Of a stretch of DNA of 64,000 nucleotides, positions 51,094 to 59,016 are shown piece after piece. Origin of the DNA: JAPWJZ01 sp965279315 (GTDB lineage Bacteria > Pseudomonadota > Alphaproteobacteria > Micavibrionales > UBA2020); contig OZ257145.1 in the NCBI GenBank assembly GCA_965279315.1, forward strand, positions 930,001 through 994,000. The letters run 5' to 3'. A program made the position numbers and the translations under genes. Position 1 is the first letter of the stretch; each line of letters begins with the position of its first letter. Below the pieces are notes generated by a model that was not told the DNA's origin, ran no database searches, and saw only the letters and a program-made list of their open reading frames with translations.

Positions 51094-51126
51094 GCCATAT
51101 TCATGCCATATTCATGCCATATTCAT
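51094..51126 (+). repeat. Three tandem 11-bp repeats in the 5' leader
   Basis: The unit GCCATATTCAT occurs three times exactly, 51094-51126, between the promoter and the RBS (GGAGCGAAG) of the next gene. The 11-bp period is close to one helical turn. Confidence 0.95.
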
Positions 51127-51140
51127 GATGGAGCGAAGCG

Positions 51141-52049
51141 ATGGGTCACGGTTACATGCGCGAGCAGGCTTTGCAGGATGCCGGCGTTTCGTCAGCACTG
51201 AAGGATCTCGCCAACCGCATTATCCCGGCGGGGCGGTTCGAGGATTTCCGGGAGGCGGTCGATTGCGGCGCGATCGATGCGCTCGACGTGCCGGAAAAAT
51301 TTCCCATGATCTCGGCGGTGTCGCAGGTGCTCGCGCTGCCCGATGCGAAAGAGCAGATCAAGTGGCTCAAGGAATTGTTCGAAGGATCGCCTGAAAAATT
51401 CCGCGCCGCCGTCGCGCCCAATTTCGGCTTCCAGTGGGGATCGCCCAACACCAACATCGCGGCCTATGACGATTATCGCGGCTACGAGGTCGAGCGCACG
51501 CCCCTGTTCTCGTTGCTGGCGCAGCGCGCCGATGTGACGCTGGCCGATTTCTTCGCCTTCGATCCCGAAGCGCTGTCGCAGCCCGTAAAGAACCGCGATG
51601 CATCGCAACCCGCGCAGCCGCTGCTGCACCATATCGCGTTCAACCGCGAATTGACGGTGCAGGCGCTGGACGATATCGAGGCGGCGACCGGCAACGCCGA
51701 TTTCCTGCTTATCAAAAATGCGCGCGGCGAAACGCTCTTCCACCGCATCGCCGCGAACAACGGATCGCAGGAAGATGAATCGAAACTCGACCTCCTCAGC
51801 TGGATGTCGCAGCGCAAGCCGCAGCTGGTCAATGAACCCGACCGTTTCGGCTGGACGCCGCTAGACCGTTTGCTGTCGCACAGCCGCGGCAAGCTCGACA
51901 CGTCGCTTGGCCGTTTCCTGCTGGCATCGAATGCCAAACTGGCGAAGCAGATCGCGCCCGAATTCAACTTGAAGGCGCAGCTGCAGGAAAACGAAGGCCT
52001 GGGACTCGACAAATTCCCTACGCGCAAAATGGCGACGCCGACGCCCTAA
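51141..52049 (+). CDS. Ankyrin-like helical protein
   Basis: This 302-residue protein has no signal or membrane segment. Degenerate ankyrin-like phrases occur late (NARGETLFHRIAANN, DRFGWTPLDRLLSH). The tail LDKFPTRKMATPTP is basic with one phenylalanine. The ATG lies 9 nt after GGAG. It has its own promoter with an unusual repeated leader. Function unknown; grouped with the ankyrin set by sequence style. Confidence 0.7.
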   Translation: MGHGYMREQALQDAGVSSALKDLANRIIPAGRFEDFREAVDCGAIDALDVPEKFPMISAVSQVLALPDAKEQIKWLKELFEGSPEKFRAAVAPNFGFQWGSPNTNIAAYDDYRGYEVERTPLFSLLAQRADVTLADFFAFDPEALSQPVKNRDASQPAQPLLHHIAFNRELTVQALDDIEAATGNADFLLIKNARGETLFHRIAANNGSQEDESKLDLLSWMSQRKPQLVNEPDRFGWTPLDRLLSHSRGKLDTSLGRFLLASNAKLAKQIAPEFNLKAQLQENEGLGLDKFPTRKMATPTP

Positions 52050-52142
52050 AATTTGGTGCGCTGCAATAAAATTTAATGCCTGCTATAATCATGAAATTGT
52101 TGCGCTATACGGCGTAAAGATATGTTTTTGCCCGCCCATTCC

Positions 52143-52171
52143 TTGACATAATGGCACATCCGCTGCAATAT
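52143..52171 (+). promoter_or_regulatory. Possible promoter
   Basis: TTGACA (52143-52148) with a 17-nt spacer to CAATAT (52166-52171); TATGTC just beyond is an alternative -10 at longer spacing. It is 50 nt before the next gene and directly upstream of a short palindrome. Confidence 0.4.
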
Positions 52172-52172
52172 G

Positions 52173-52185
52173 TCCGAAGTTCGGA
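52173..52185. promoter_or_regulatory. 13-bp palindrome, possible operator
   Basis: TCCGAAGTTCGGA is a perfect odd palindrome lying where transcription would begin. Its position suits a repressor site, but no regulator can be assigned. Confidence 0.35.
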
Positions 52186-52222
52186 AACCTGATAAAACAG
52201 CTCCTGAAACGGCGGTGACGAA

Positions 52223-52639
52223 ATGCTCCAGCGCGTGAATACCGAGGCGGATAAACCCCGCCGCTCAGTCAAAAAAGACTTCCACCTGAATGCCATCCTG
52301 TCGCTGATGACGGGCATGACCCTGTCGCGCGAAGGCGAAGTCGGCCCGCAGCGCCTCGTCGCGTTCATGATGGAGGCGCAGGCCGACGCCTGCGTCACGA
52401 TGGAAAACGCCGAAACCGTGCGCGACTGCATCCTTGAACAGCTGCCGTTCCTGAACGAGATCAATTTCGACGGCCTGCATGAAATCCTGCGCGTCGACCC
52501 GTCGCCCGCCAATCCCTACATCACCGTCTGGCGCGAAATGCAGGCGTTGAAATTCGGCGAAGAGCACGCGCTGATCCCGCTCGCACGCTGGCAGCGCCTG
52601 ACAGCGCAAAAGGAATTCGCGCAGAAAGAAAGCGCGTAA
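52223..52639 (+). CDS. Hypothetical protein
   Basis: This 138-residue, helical protein with a basic start (KPRRSVKKDF) has no recognisable domain; features include VAFMMEAQADACVTMENAE and a C-terminal repeat-like AQKEFAQKESA. A bidirectional terminator follows 23 nt after its stop. The single-gene unit has its own probable promoter. Confidence 0.6.
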   Translation: MLQRVNTEADKPRRSVKKDFHLNAILSLMTGMTLSREGEVGPQRLVAFMMEAQADACVTMENAETVRDCILEQLPFLNEINFDGLHEILRVDPSPANPYITVWREMQALKFGEEHALIPLARWQRLTAQKEFAQKESA

Positions 52640-52662
52640 TCTTTCCCCGCACGCGAACGCAT

Positions 52663-52694
52663 AAAAAAACCGCCGGAACGCCGGCGGTTTTTTT
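52663..52694. terminator. Bidirectional terminator
   Basis: AAAAAAACCGCCGG pairs with CCGGCGGTTTTTTT around AACG, giving T tracts on both strands between two converging genes. Confidence 0.9.
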
Positions 52695-52714
52695 GTATCC
52701 TGTCTTATAAAACC

Positions 52715-53662
52715 TTAGATGCTGGGACCCAGGCGTTTCAGGAAGCTCTGCACCGCGCCTTGCGTGGTCAACGGCGAGGGTTTCATCTCCGCCGCCGGCG
52801 CCACCAGCGTATCGATCTCGTCCTTCGGGCCAAAGAAGCGCGAGGAGATGCCCGAGAAGTATTTGGTGAACTTGCTGGTGAAGGTCGCGGGCGATGCCTC
52901 GCCGGATTCCAGCGATGCTTCGGGTTTTGCTGCTTCCAGCGGCGCAATCTCGATGCCGCCTTTGTCGTCGCCGCCGCCGAACCAGCCGCGGATCGTCGCG
53001 CTGATGCTGTTGCCCTGCGGCTCGCCATGTTCTTTTTCCGCGTGTTCCGCTTCTGCGACGATCGCCTCTTCGTCGCGCTGCGCCTGCTTGATGGTTTCGG
53101 ACAGGCCGTGCGCGCCCATGGAACGCGCCACTTCGTCGCCGTTCACGCCGTCCATCGCCAGCAGGGCGTTGGTCTGCAGTTTCGCGATCAGCATGCGCGC
53201 CAGTTCCACGTTGCCGTTCGTCTGGAACAGCATCGCCGCGGACACGCCCGCATCGGTCATTGCGCCCAGGTCGACGCCTTTATACGTCATCAGCTCGCGG
53301 GCGATATGGTCTTTCTGGTCCTGCGCCGCCGCGATCAGCAGCGTCACGCCGTTGGCGCGTTTTACGCCGGTGTTTTTCTTGCCGTTCTGCGTCAGGCCTT
53401 GCACCACGTTCAGGTCGCCGCGCTTCACAGCCGCGAACAACTCGTCCGTCATCTCGTCCTGCGTGATTTCTTTTTCCTTGGAATAGTCGATGCCGCCGCT
53501 CGCGTTTGCGATTTCGGGTTCAGGTTTCGGCGCGAAATCGGTCGCGGTGTTGTTTGCTTCGGCTGTCATGTCTTTTCCCATCCTGTCATTGAACATCTGT
53601 GCAAAAAGGCCTGCGGTTGCGGCGGTAGAGTTGGCGGCAAAGGCGGTCTGCAACTGGGTCAA
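52715..53662 (-). CDS. Ankyrin-type protein with acidic and Pro-rich C-terminal region
   Basis: The start is probably the TTG at 53662, which has GAGAGG 5 nt upstream; an in-frame ATG 24 nt earlier (53686) is the alternative. The product is about 315 residues. Ankyrin-like phrases appear in the middle (LFAAVKRGDLNVVQGLTQNG, GVTLLIAAAQDQKDHIAREL), then an acidic coiled region (AEAEHAEKEHGEPQ) and a C-terminal domain ending VQSFLKRLGPSI. Function unknown; it belongs to the ankyrin group. Confidence 0.7.
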   Translation of the reverse strand: MTQLQTAFAANSTAATAGLFAQMFNDRMGKDMTAEANNTATDFAPKPEPEIANASGGIDYSKEKEITQDEMTDELFAAVKRGDLNVVQGLTQNGKKNTGVKRANGVTLLIAAAQDQKDHIARELMTYKGVDLGAMTDAGVSAAMLFQTNGNVELARMLIAKLQTNALLAMDGVNGDEVARSMGAHGLSETIKQAQRDEEAIVAEAEHAEKEHGEPQGNSISATIRGWFGGGDDKGGIEIAPLEAAKPEASLESGEASPATFTSKFTKYFSGISSRFFGPKDEIDTLVAPAAEMKPSPLTTQGAVQSFLKRLGPSI

Positions 53663-53833
53663 CGTTACCTCTCTTGTTAATCTCATAGTACCCCAGACCC
53701 CTGCCTTTGTCAAAAATATATGCTTTTTTTGAGCATATCTAACTCCTTGAGCCATAACGACTTCTTAACGCTTTGTTAATCTTTTCGGGGCTCAGAGTTT
53801 TGACGTAATTAAAACCTTGTGTGACAATGCCTT

Positions 53834-54616
53834 ATGATCAAAGCCATCCTGCTCGACATGGACAACACGCTCATCGCAACCCAAGACCTGTTCGAGGAAG
53901 CGCATGATCGGCTGACCGCTTTTATCGAATCCCGCACCAGAACACCCCCCGCAGAATCCGTCGCCAACGTCAGGCGATTCGAGGTCGAGCTGTTTGCCCA
54001 ATTCGGCTACGGCACCGGCATGCTGCCGCAGGCGTTTGAAAACGCGCTGCTGGCATACGCGCCGCAATCGTCCGATGCCGACATCGCGGCGGTGCGCGGC
54101 ATGGCATCGGATGTCTATACCCGCCCCGCGCGCGTGATCCGCGGCGTGACGCAGGCGGTTGAAAACATGGCACAGCATTTCGACCTCTATATCCTGACCG
54201 CGGGCGAACCGGCTGCGCAGCAACGCCGCATCGATGCGCTGCCGTTCAAAAACCTTTTCAAGGGCACATTCCCCGTGCCGGAAAAAACGCCGGAAACCTA
54301 TGCCGTTCTTTTGAAAAAACTGGGGCTGCAGCCGCACGAGGTTGTGATGATCGGCGACAGTTTGAAATCCGACGTCATCCCGTCCGTCGCCGCCGGGTTA
54401 TCGGCCATCCATATCCCGCATGCCAACTGGGTCGGCCGCGAAATGGCGGGGTTGAAAATGCCGGAAACCACGCTGGCGACGGTGTTTAATCACATGAGCA
54501 GCGCGGCGACGCACCTTATTGCGGGCGCGGCGAAAATCAAACCGGGCGCGGAGCACCGACCTTCAATTGTGCAGCCGCAGCCACAAAAACCTGCACACCC
54601 GGCACGAGCGGCATGA
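53834..54616 (+). CDS. HAD-superfamily hydrolase
   Basis: This 260-residue protein has HAD motif I LLDMDNTLI (nucleophile D8, acid D10), motif II in YILTAGEP, motif III at KTPETYAV and motif IV VMIGDSLKSDV, with a helical cap between. It is likely a small-molecule phosphatase. The last 27 residues (PSIVQPQPQKPAHPARAA) are a proline-rich extension that overlaps the converging gene by 80 nt. The gene starts a few bases after a TTGACG-like box, so it may have little or no leader. Confidence 0.88.
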   Translation: MIKAILLDMDNTLIATQDLFEEAHDRLTAFIESRTRTPPAESVANVRRFEVELFAQFGYGTGMLPQAFENALLAYAPQSSDADIAAVRGMASDVYTRPARVIRGVTQAVENMAQHFDLYILTAGEPAAQQRRIDALPFKNLFKGTFPVPEKTPETYAVLLKKLGLQPHEVVMIGDSLKSDVIPSVAAGLSAIHIPHANWVGREMAGLKMPETTLATVFNHMSSAATHLIAGAAKIKPGAEHRPSIVQPQPQKPAHPARAA

Positions 54617-55058
54617 TCTCGATGGCCGGCGCCTCTTCCTTCACGCGCAGGAATTTCGTCGTGATCGCGGATGCCGCACGTTCCGTCGGGCGGCGCGATG
54701 CATGGCGGAAGCGCGACGGTGCGCGCGTCTCGACTCGGATTTCCTTGTTTTTCTGTTTCGTGTTGTCCTGTGGTGTGGGCGACGCTTCCTGTTTGAAACG
54801 TGTCTTCAGGTAAGGCGATGAGAAACCTTCCAGCGACAGCATCATGCGGCGCACGCGCTCGTCGGTCAGTGCATCCGTTGCGGGCAGGGCGCTAGTCAGT
54901 GCGGCGATCGACACCATCACTTGCGCCAGTTCCGCGTTGAACTGGTCTTCGTCGCAGGTGGTTTCGGTGGCCTCGCGCTGGGCGAAGCAATCGGCGGCGG
55001 CTTTGGGCTTCAGGCCGTCGAAGCGGTTCTTGAGCGTATCGCGATCGAGTAACATCAT
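54537..55058 (-). CDS. Hypothetical protein overlapping the HAD gene
   Basis: The ATG pair near 55058 follows AAGGGG, giving a product of about 173 residues. The first 80 residues are helical (CDEDQFNAELAQVMVSIAAL), followed by a basic stretch with polar repeats (RVETRAPSRFRHASRRPTER) and a hydrophobic end. It overlaps the converging HAD gene by 80 nt, which is unusual. No family is recognised, but the RBS and length support a real gene. Confidence 0.55.
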   Translation of the reverse strand: MMLLDRDTLKNRFDGLKPKAAADCFAQREATETTCDEDQFNAELAQVMVSIAALTSALPATDALTDERVRRMMLSLEGFSSPYLKTRFKQEASPTPQDNTKQKNKEIRVETRAPSRFRHASRRPTERAASAITTKFLRVKEEAPAIEIMPLVPGVQVFVAAAAQLKVGAPRPV

Positions 55059-55423
55059 GGTGGTGATCCCCTTTCGTGTTAGCAACTCAACTTCCCTGAC
55101 TTCAACCTAACGCATATGTATTAAGAATGTGGTACTAGGGGATGCCGGTATTTTCTAAGTCATTGTTATTAAATAGTATTATATTTGAACACGGCGTTTA
55201 GATTCTTGCCATATTTAACGAAATATACTCACCCCGAGCATAGTTTTTGAGCGCACGCGAATCATTGCTTATGTAACCCGCTGACATTCAGGCACTTTTC
55301 TTTAACGACTGTCCTGCTAGGATATTCGTATCGAAAATTGGAGACGCTGAAAAAGGATTCAAAACCCGTGGCCTATACCTCGCACGGGCGGAGAGGGTGT
55401 ATTTTTAGCAACAAGGGTGGCGC
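55059..55423. other. Divergent intergenic region before the metallopeptidase pair
   Basis: About 365 nt, AT-rich between 55110 and 55260. Candidate promoter pieces (CTGACA near 55282, TTTAAC near 55300) are weak. A strong RBS (AAGGGTGG) lies before the GTG at 55424. No small gene is convincing. Confidence 0.5.
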
Positions 55424-56533
55424 GTGACGTTCGAGCGCAGCAACAGAACCCTGCTTTCAAAATTCAACCGCGCCGCACGACATGCGGGCATCGCGGCCGT
55501 CGCCGCAGGTGCGCTATTTTTCTCCGGCGATGCGCGCAGCCATAAATCGCCCGTCACTGTCCAGCAATCTGCCGTCACCGCATCCGTTGAAACAGCCGAT
55601 CCCGCCGCGCAAAAACGCCTCGACCATTTGCGCGCCGAAATCTGCCGCACGGCGGATGGCCGCGCGCTGTTCGCGTTTTCGGATGCCTATAACACGAAAC
55701 TGGAAATGTCGGATTCCAAAAGCATGGATTCCGATTTGACCGATGCAATCTTCATCCGCGGCCTTAATTTCGGCAAGCTTGTGCAGCTGAATAATGAAGA
55801 AACCAGCGACACGGTCCTGATGTATACGGCGGTGCATGAACTGCGCCATTCATGGCACAAACTGGCGGTCGGCACGCATGACATGGAATTGCCGCCGAAG
55901 CAGGCCTGGATCCGCGACCGCGTGCTGGAGGCGGATTGCTACTCGTTTGAAATCCATTTCGGCTATGAATACGCCAGGCAATGCGGCATCGCGTTTGACA
56001 CCGGCGAAGGTTCATACGCGACGCTCGCGAAATCCTACGCCGCCGACCGCGATGCGGGGATGGCTGCGGATGTCGCCTATGGGCGGCTGATGGAACGCGC
56101 CTTCCCGCATGTGAAAAGCCTTGAATACGACGAAGACTTCCTGGGGCAGCAAATCCGCAACTGGGAAGCGGTGGTGAAAGACCCCTGCCTTGGCATCACC
56201 CATGCCGATAAATGGGATACCGAACCGGATGCCAAAGAATTCGCCGCCATGCTCCGCCGCGCAACGACGGTGGGCATCGACGTGAAAAGCGGCGCATCCG
56301 CGTTATCAACGTGGACGGACAATGATTTCCAGTCGCTGGACAAAACCGGCGGCGCGACAAAAGACGACCTCGATAAACTTGCGAAAGCCGACGGCAAGCG
56401 CGGCGAAGCAAAAGCGGCCTGGGATGTGTACTGGCAAAAAACACTCGACGCGGTGCGGCGGGAACGTGAAGCCAAAGAGAATTCCCAGCAACCGAAGCCA
56501 GCGGCATCCGTGCCCAAGGCTCCTTCCGCTTAA
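55424..56533 (+). CDS. Putative zinc metallopeptidase, HEXXH/EAD type, paralogue 1
   Basis: This 369-residue protein starts at GTG and has an N-terminal hydrophobic segment (about 22-36, AGIAAVAAGALFFSG) that may be a signal anchor. H138-E139-L140-R141-H142 is followed by E169-A170-D171 in LEADCYSFEIHFGYEY, a plausible two-histidine-one-glutamate zinc site. It is closely related to the next protein and shares the HEXXH plus EAD layout with that at 6.8 kb. The end is Pro/Ala-rich. The substrate is unknown. Confidence 0.65.
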   Translation: MTFERSNRTLLSKFNRAARHAGIAAVAAGALFFSGDARSHKSPVTVQQSAVTASVETADPAAQKRLDHLRAEICRTADGRALFAFSDAYNTKLEMSDSKSMDSDLTDAIFIRGLNFGKLVQLNNEETSDTVLMYTAVHELRHSWHKLAVGTHDMELPPKQAWIRDRVLEADCYSFEIHFGYEYARQCGIAFDTGEGSYATLAKSYAADRDAGMAADVAYGRLMERAFPHVKSLEYDEDFLGQQIRNWEAVVKDPCLGITHADKWDTEPDAKEFAAMLRRATTVGIDVKSGASALSTWTDNDFQSLDKTGGATKDDLDKLAKADGKRGEAKAAWDVYWQKTLDAVRREREAKENSQQPKPAASVPKAPSA

Positions 56534-56545
56534 AGGTCTTATCCC

Positions 56546-57673
56546 TTGAAAAAACTGCTGACCGCTTTCAACCGCCGCGCGAAGAAAACCGCGCTGACCG
56601 CCATCGCCGCCGTTGCACTGATGGGCGGCATCACGCATGACTCGCGCCCGGCCGCCGCGCTGCCTGAAGCCGCCACCACCACCCAGACCGCCGATGTGCC
56701 GAAGGTGAAATATGCGGTTTCGGAAGCGCGCCTCGACACCATCAAGGCGAAGATCGCGCTGACGCCGACGGGGCAGGCGTTGCTCGATTACGCGGCGCGT
56801 GAAAATATCCGCATCGAAATGTCGGATTCCAAGGTGATGGATGACGACCCCAAGGACAATATTTTCATCAAGGGGCTGAACTACGGCAGCCTGATCCGCC
56901 TGAACGGCGATATCGCCAGCGACGATGCGATCATGCTGACGCTGGCGCATGAGATAAGGCATTCATGGCACGACCGCACGGTGAAATCCGACGACATGGC
57001 GCTGGAACCGCGCCGCGAATGGCTGAAACGCCGCATCCAGGAAGCGGACTGCTTCGCCTATGAAATCCATTTCGCGTACGAGTACGAAAAAGCGACCGGC
57101 AAGAAACTGGCCATCGGCAACCGCGCAACGAACGACTACGCCAAACTCCTAAGCGCGTATGAAAAGGCGCGCAATGCGGAAGGGGCGACGGTTGGCGGCG
57201 CCTATACCGCGCTCCTCGAAAAAACATTCGTGCATGTGAACGGTCTCGACTACGACAAGCGGTTCACCACGCAGCTGAAGGACACATGGTCGGACGTGGC
57301 GACCAAGCCAGGCCTTAGCATTGTATATGCCGCCCGCATGATCAACACGCCGACGGACGAAGAATTTGTGAAGGAAATGCGCGAGGTTGCCCATGCCGGC
57401 CTCGATATCGGTTTCGATCCGGCCGCGCTTTCAACCTGGACGGAGGCTGATTTCCTCAGCTTCGAAAAAACCGGCGGCACACCCTCGAAAAAAGACCAGC
57501 AGACATTCGATGACGCGCAGGCGAAATACCTGCAGGCGCGCAGCGCATGGCAATTGCTGCATCCCGCGAATGACGACACCGCCGCACCGCCCGCGATGGT
57601 GATGCCGGAGCGGTTGCCGCCGACAGTCATGCCGGTGCCAAAACCGCCGCGCGCGCGCAGCCCGGGGGCTTAA
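56546..57673 (+). CDS. Putative zinc metallopeptidase, HEXXH/EAD type, paralogue 2
   Basis: This 375-residue tandem duplicate of the preceding gene starts at TTG with a signal-like head (KKTALTAIAAVALMGG, about 13-28). H135-E136-I137-R138-H139 and E166-A167-D168 (EADCFAYEIHFAYEY) keep the site intact. EMSDSK and FIKGLNYGSLIRLN align with EMSDSK and FIRGLNFGKLVQLN in paralogue 1. It ends KPPRARSPGA, basic and proline-rich. Its stop overlaps that of the converging gene by 4 nt. Confidence 0.65.
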   Translation: MKKLLTAFNRRAKKTALTAIAAVALMGGITHDSRPAAALPEAATTTQTADVPKVKYAVSEARLDTIKAKIALTPTGQALLDYAARENIRIEMSDSKVMDDDPKDNIFIKGLNYGSLIRLNGDIASDDAIMLTLAHEIRHSWHDRTVKSDDMALEPRREWLKRRIQEADCFAYEIHFAYEYEKATGKKLAIGNRATNDYAKLLSAYEKARNAEGATVGGAYTALLEKTFVHVNGLDYDKRFTTQLKDTWSDVATKPGLSIVYAARMINTPTDEEFVKEMREVAHAGLDIGFDPAALSTWTEADFLSFEKTGGTPSKKDQQTFDDAQAKYLQARSAWQLLHPANDDTAAPPAMVMPERLPPTVMPVPKPPRARSPGA

Positions 57674-58086
57674 ACCGCAGGCGCTTTGGGTGTCTTCTTG
57701 ATGCCGAGGGAGAAGGGCAGCTGCCTGTTGCGCAACGCATAGGCCGCCACGTTGAATGCGCCCGCCGCCGCCATCGTCCCGGTTGCGATCAGGAACCCGC
57801 CCAGCGCCGCAGGGCCTGCGATCACGAAGGGCAATGCCGCGCCGGCAACACCCACAACCGCCGCCGCCACAGAAAACACGCGCGACAGGCCGCTGCGTTT
57901 TTTGTCGAATGCGTTGATGATCGCGGGCACGGCGACAGCTGCGCTTGCGATGGGGGATGCCAGCATGAACATGCCAAAATTGAATGTTTCGGTCAGCGCC
58001 GCCACGCCTGCAACAGCCGCAATACCCGACCCGATGGGCAGTTCAAGCAGTTTTTCGATGGCCGTTTTCTGGTTCTGGTCGGACAT
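57670..58086 (-). CDS. Small membrane protein
   Basis: This 138-residue protein, with its start at the ATG at 58086 (MSDQNQKTAIEKLLEL), has three to four hydrophobic Ala/Gly-rich helices covering most of its length and a basic end (LGIKKTPKAPAV). It lies 11 nt after the next minus-strand gene, so the two are probably in one operon. No family is recognised; a glycine-rich membrane packing role is possible. Confidence 0.6.
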   Translation of the reverse strand: MSDQNQKTAIEKLLELPIGSGIAAVAGVAALTETFNFGMFMLASPIASAAVAVPAIINAFDKKRSGLSRVFSVAAAVVGVAGAALPFVIAGPAALGGFLIATGTMAAAGAFNVAAYALRNRQLPFSLGIKKTPKAPAV

Positions 58087-58097
58087 TTTTATTTCCT

Positions 58098-58559
58098 TTA
58101 CGCGGCAGGCGCTTTGGGGGTTTTCGGCTTGCGGGGTTTCTTTGCGGCTTTCGCGGCTGCTTTCGCAGCTTCGGCCTTTTGCGCTGCTGCTTGCTCGGCC
58201 GCCTTCTCCTGATGGTGTTTCGCCACACGGTACGCGCCGTAAACGGCAAGGCCGCCCGGCAGCGCGATGACGGTGCCGGCGAGGCGTTTCAGCTCGTCCT
58301 TCTTCGTCAGGTCCTGCGCAGTATCCTTCGCCACTTTCAGCCATTCGGTTTTCGAAACATGGCCGTATGCAACCCCCATGCGTTCCTTCAGCGTCAGGCC
58401 TTTCGGCGTTTCGCCTTCGGGCGTGTTTTCATTCACAAGGACGCTCAGCGTGTTCAGGGTGTCGGTCGCCTGCAGCTTCGCATCATCCAGCACGGCCTTG
58501 CCCGATTTCGCGGCGGCGTTATACGTGTCTTTCAGCTTGTCTTTGATGCCCTTGAACAT
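58098..58559 (-). CDS. Small protein with amphipathic helix and PGGxxxY membrane motif
   Basis: This 153-residue protein starts MFKGIKDKLKDTYNAAAKSG, an amphipathic, amphiphysin-like start. Residues 70-120 read LKVAKDTAQDLTKKDELKR then ALPGGLAVYGAYRVAKHH, which aligns with the next gene's ELRKPKEIG then VPGGWIGYAGYRIAKYK. The end is a lysine/alanine repeat (AKKPRKPKTPKAPAA) resembling a bacterial histone tail. One membrane-dipping helix is likely. Function unknown. Confidence 0.55.
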   Translation of the reverse strand: MFKGIKDKLKDTYNAAAKSGKAVLDDAKLQATDTLNTLSVLVNENTPEGETPKGLTLKERMGVAYGHVSKTEWLKVAKDTAQDLTKKDELKRLAGTVIALPGGLAVYGAYRVAKHHQEKAAEQAAAQKAEAAKAAAKAAKKPRKPKTPKAPAA

Positions 58560-58625
58560 GCCTTTATCTCCTTCAAAAATACTGGCCTTTTATAGCCGCA
58601 TTCCGGAAATAAGCAAGCAAATTGC

Positions 58626-58943
58626 TTAAGGCTTTGGCGGGGTTGGGGGTTTCGGCCCCGGGACTGGTTTGTGATCGGCCTTGGCGGCCGGGTCGACGTT
58701 ATCATTGGCCGCTTCGGGCGCATGGTCGAGTTTGTATTTCGCGATCCGGTAACCCGCATAGCCGATCCAGCCGCCCGGCACGAAAGACGACACCAGCAGG
58801 ATGCCGATTTCCTTGGGCTTGCGCAGTTCCTTGAAGGTGTCCTTCAGCACGCCGCGCAGTTCCTTGCGCGACAGGCCGTTGAACACGGTCGAGAGGCGCG
58901 ACTTGAAACTCGGTTTCTTTTTCTTCGGATCCGGCTCTGACAT
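58626..58943 (-). CDS. Small paralogue with PGGxxxY membrane motif
   Basis: This 105-residue protein starts at the ATG at 58943 (MSEPDPKKKKPSFKS). It carries the same core as the preceding-numbered neighbour: an LKDTF-ELRKPKE helix, then a hydrophobic FVPGGWIGYAGYRIAKYK. It ends in a proline-rich tail KPVPGPKPPTPPKP. Together with the two genes downstream it forms a small-membrane-protein operon. A weak resemblance to LETM1-like segments was noted and not relied on. Confidence 0.55.
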   Translation of the reverse strand: MSEPDPKKKKPSFKSRLSTVFNGLSRKELRGVLKDTFKELRKPKEIGILLVSSFVPGGWIGYAGYRIAKYKLDHAPEAANDNVDPAAKADHKPVPGPKPPTPPKP

Positions 58944-59016
58944 GATTCCCCTACAGGCATCTATTATAGCAGAAATGCCCTGCGATTTCGTGAACAATTG
59001 TTTTCAGGCGGTGATC

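Noticed and set aside
53663..53755. A longer start for the ankyrin-type gene at 52.7 kb
   Set aside because: The first 31 codons have no RBS; the TTG at 53662 has GAGAGG at proper distance, although an ATG at 53686 remains possible.
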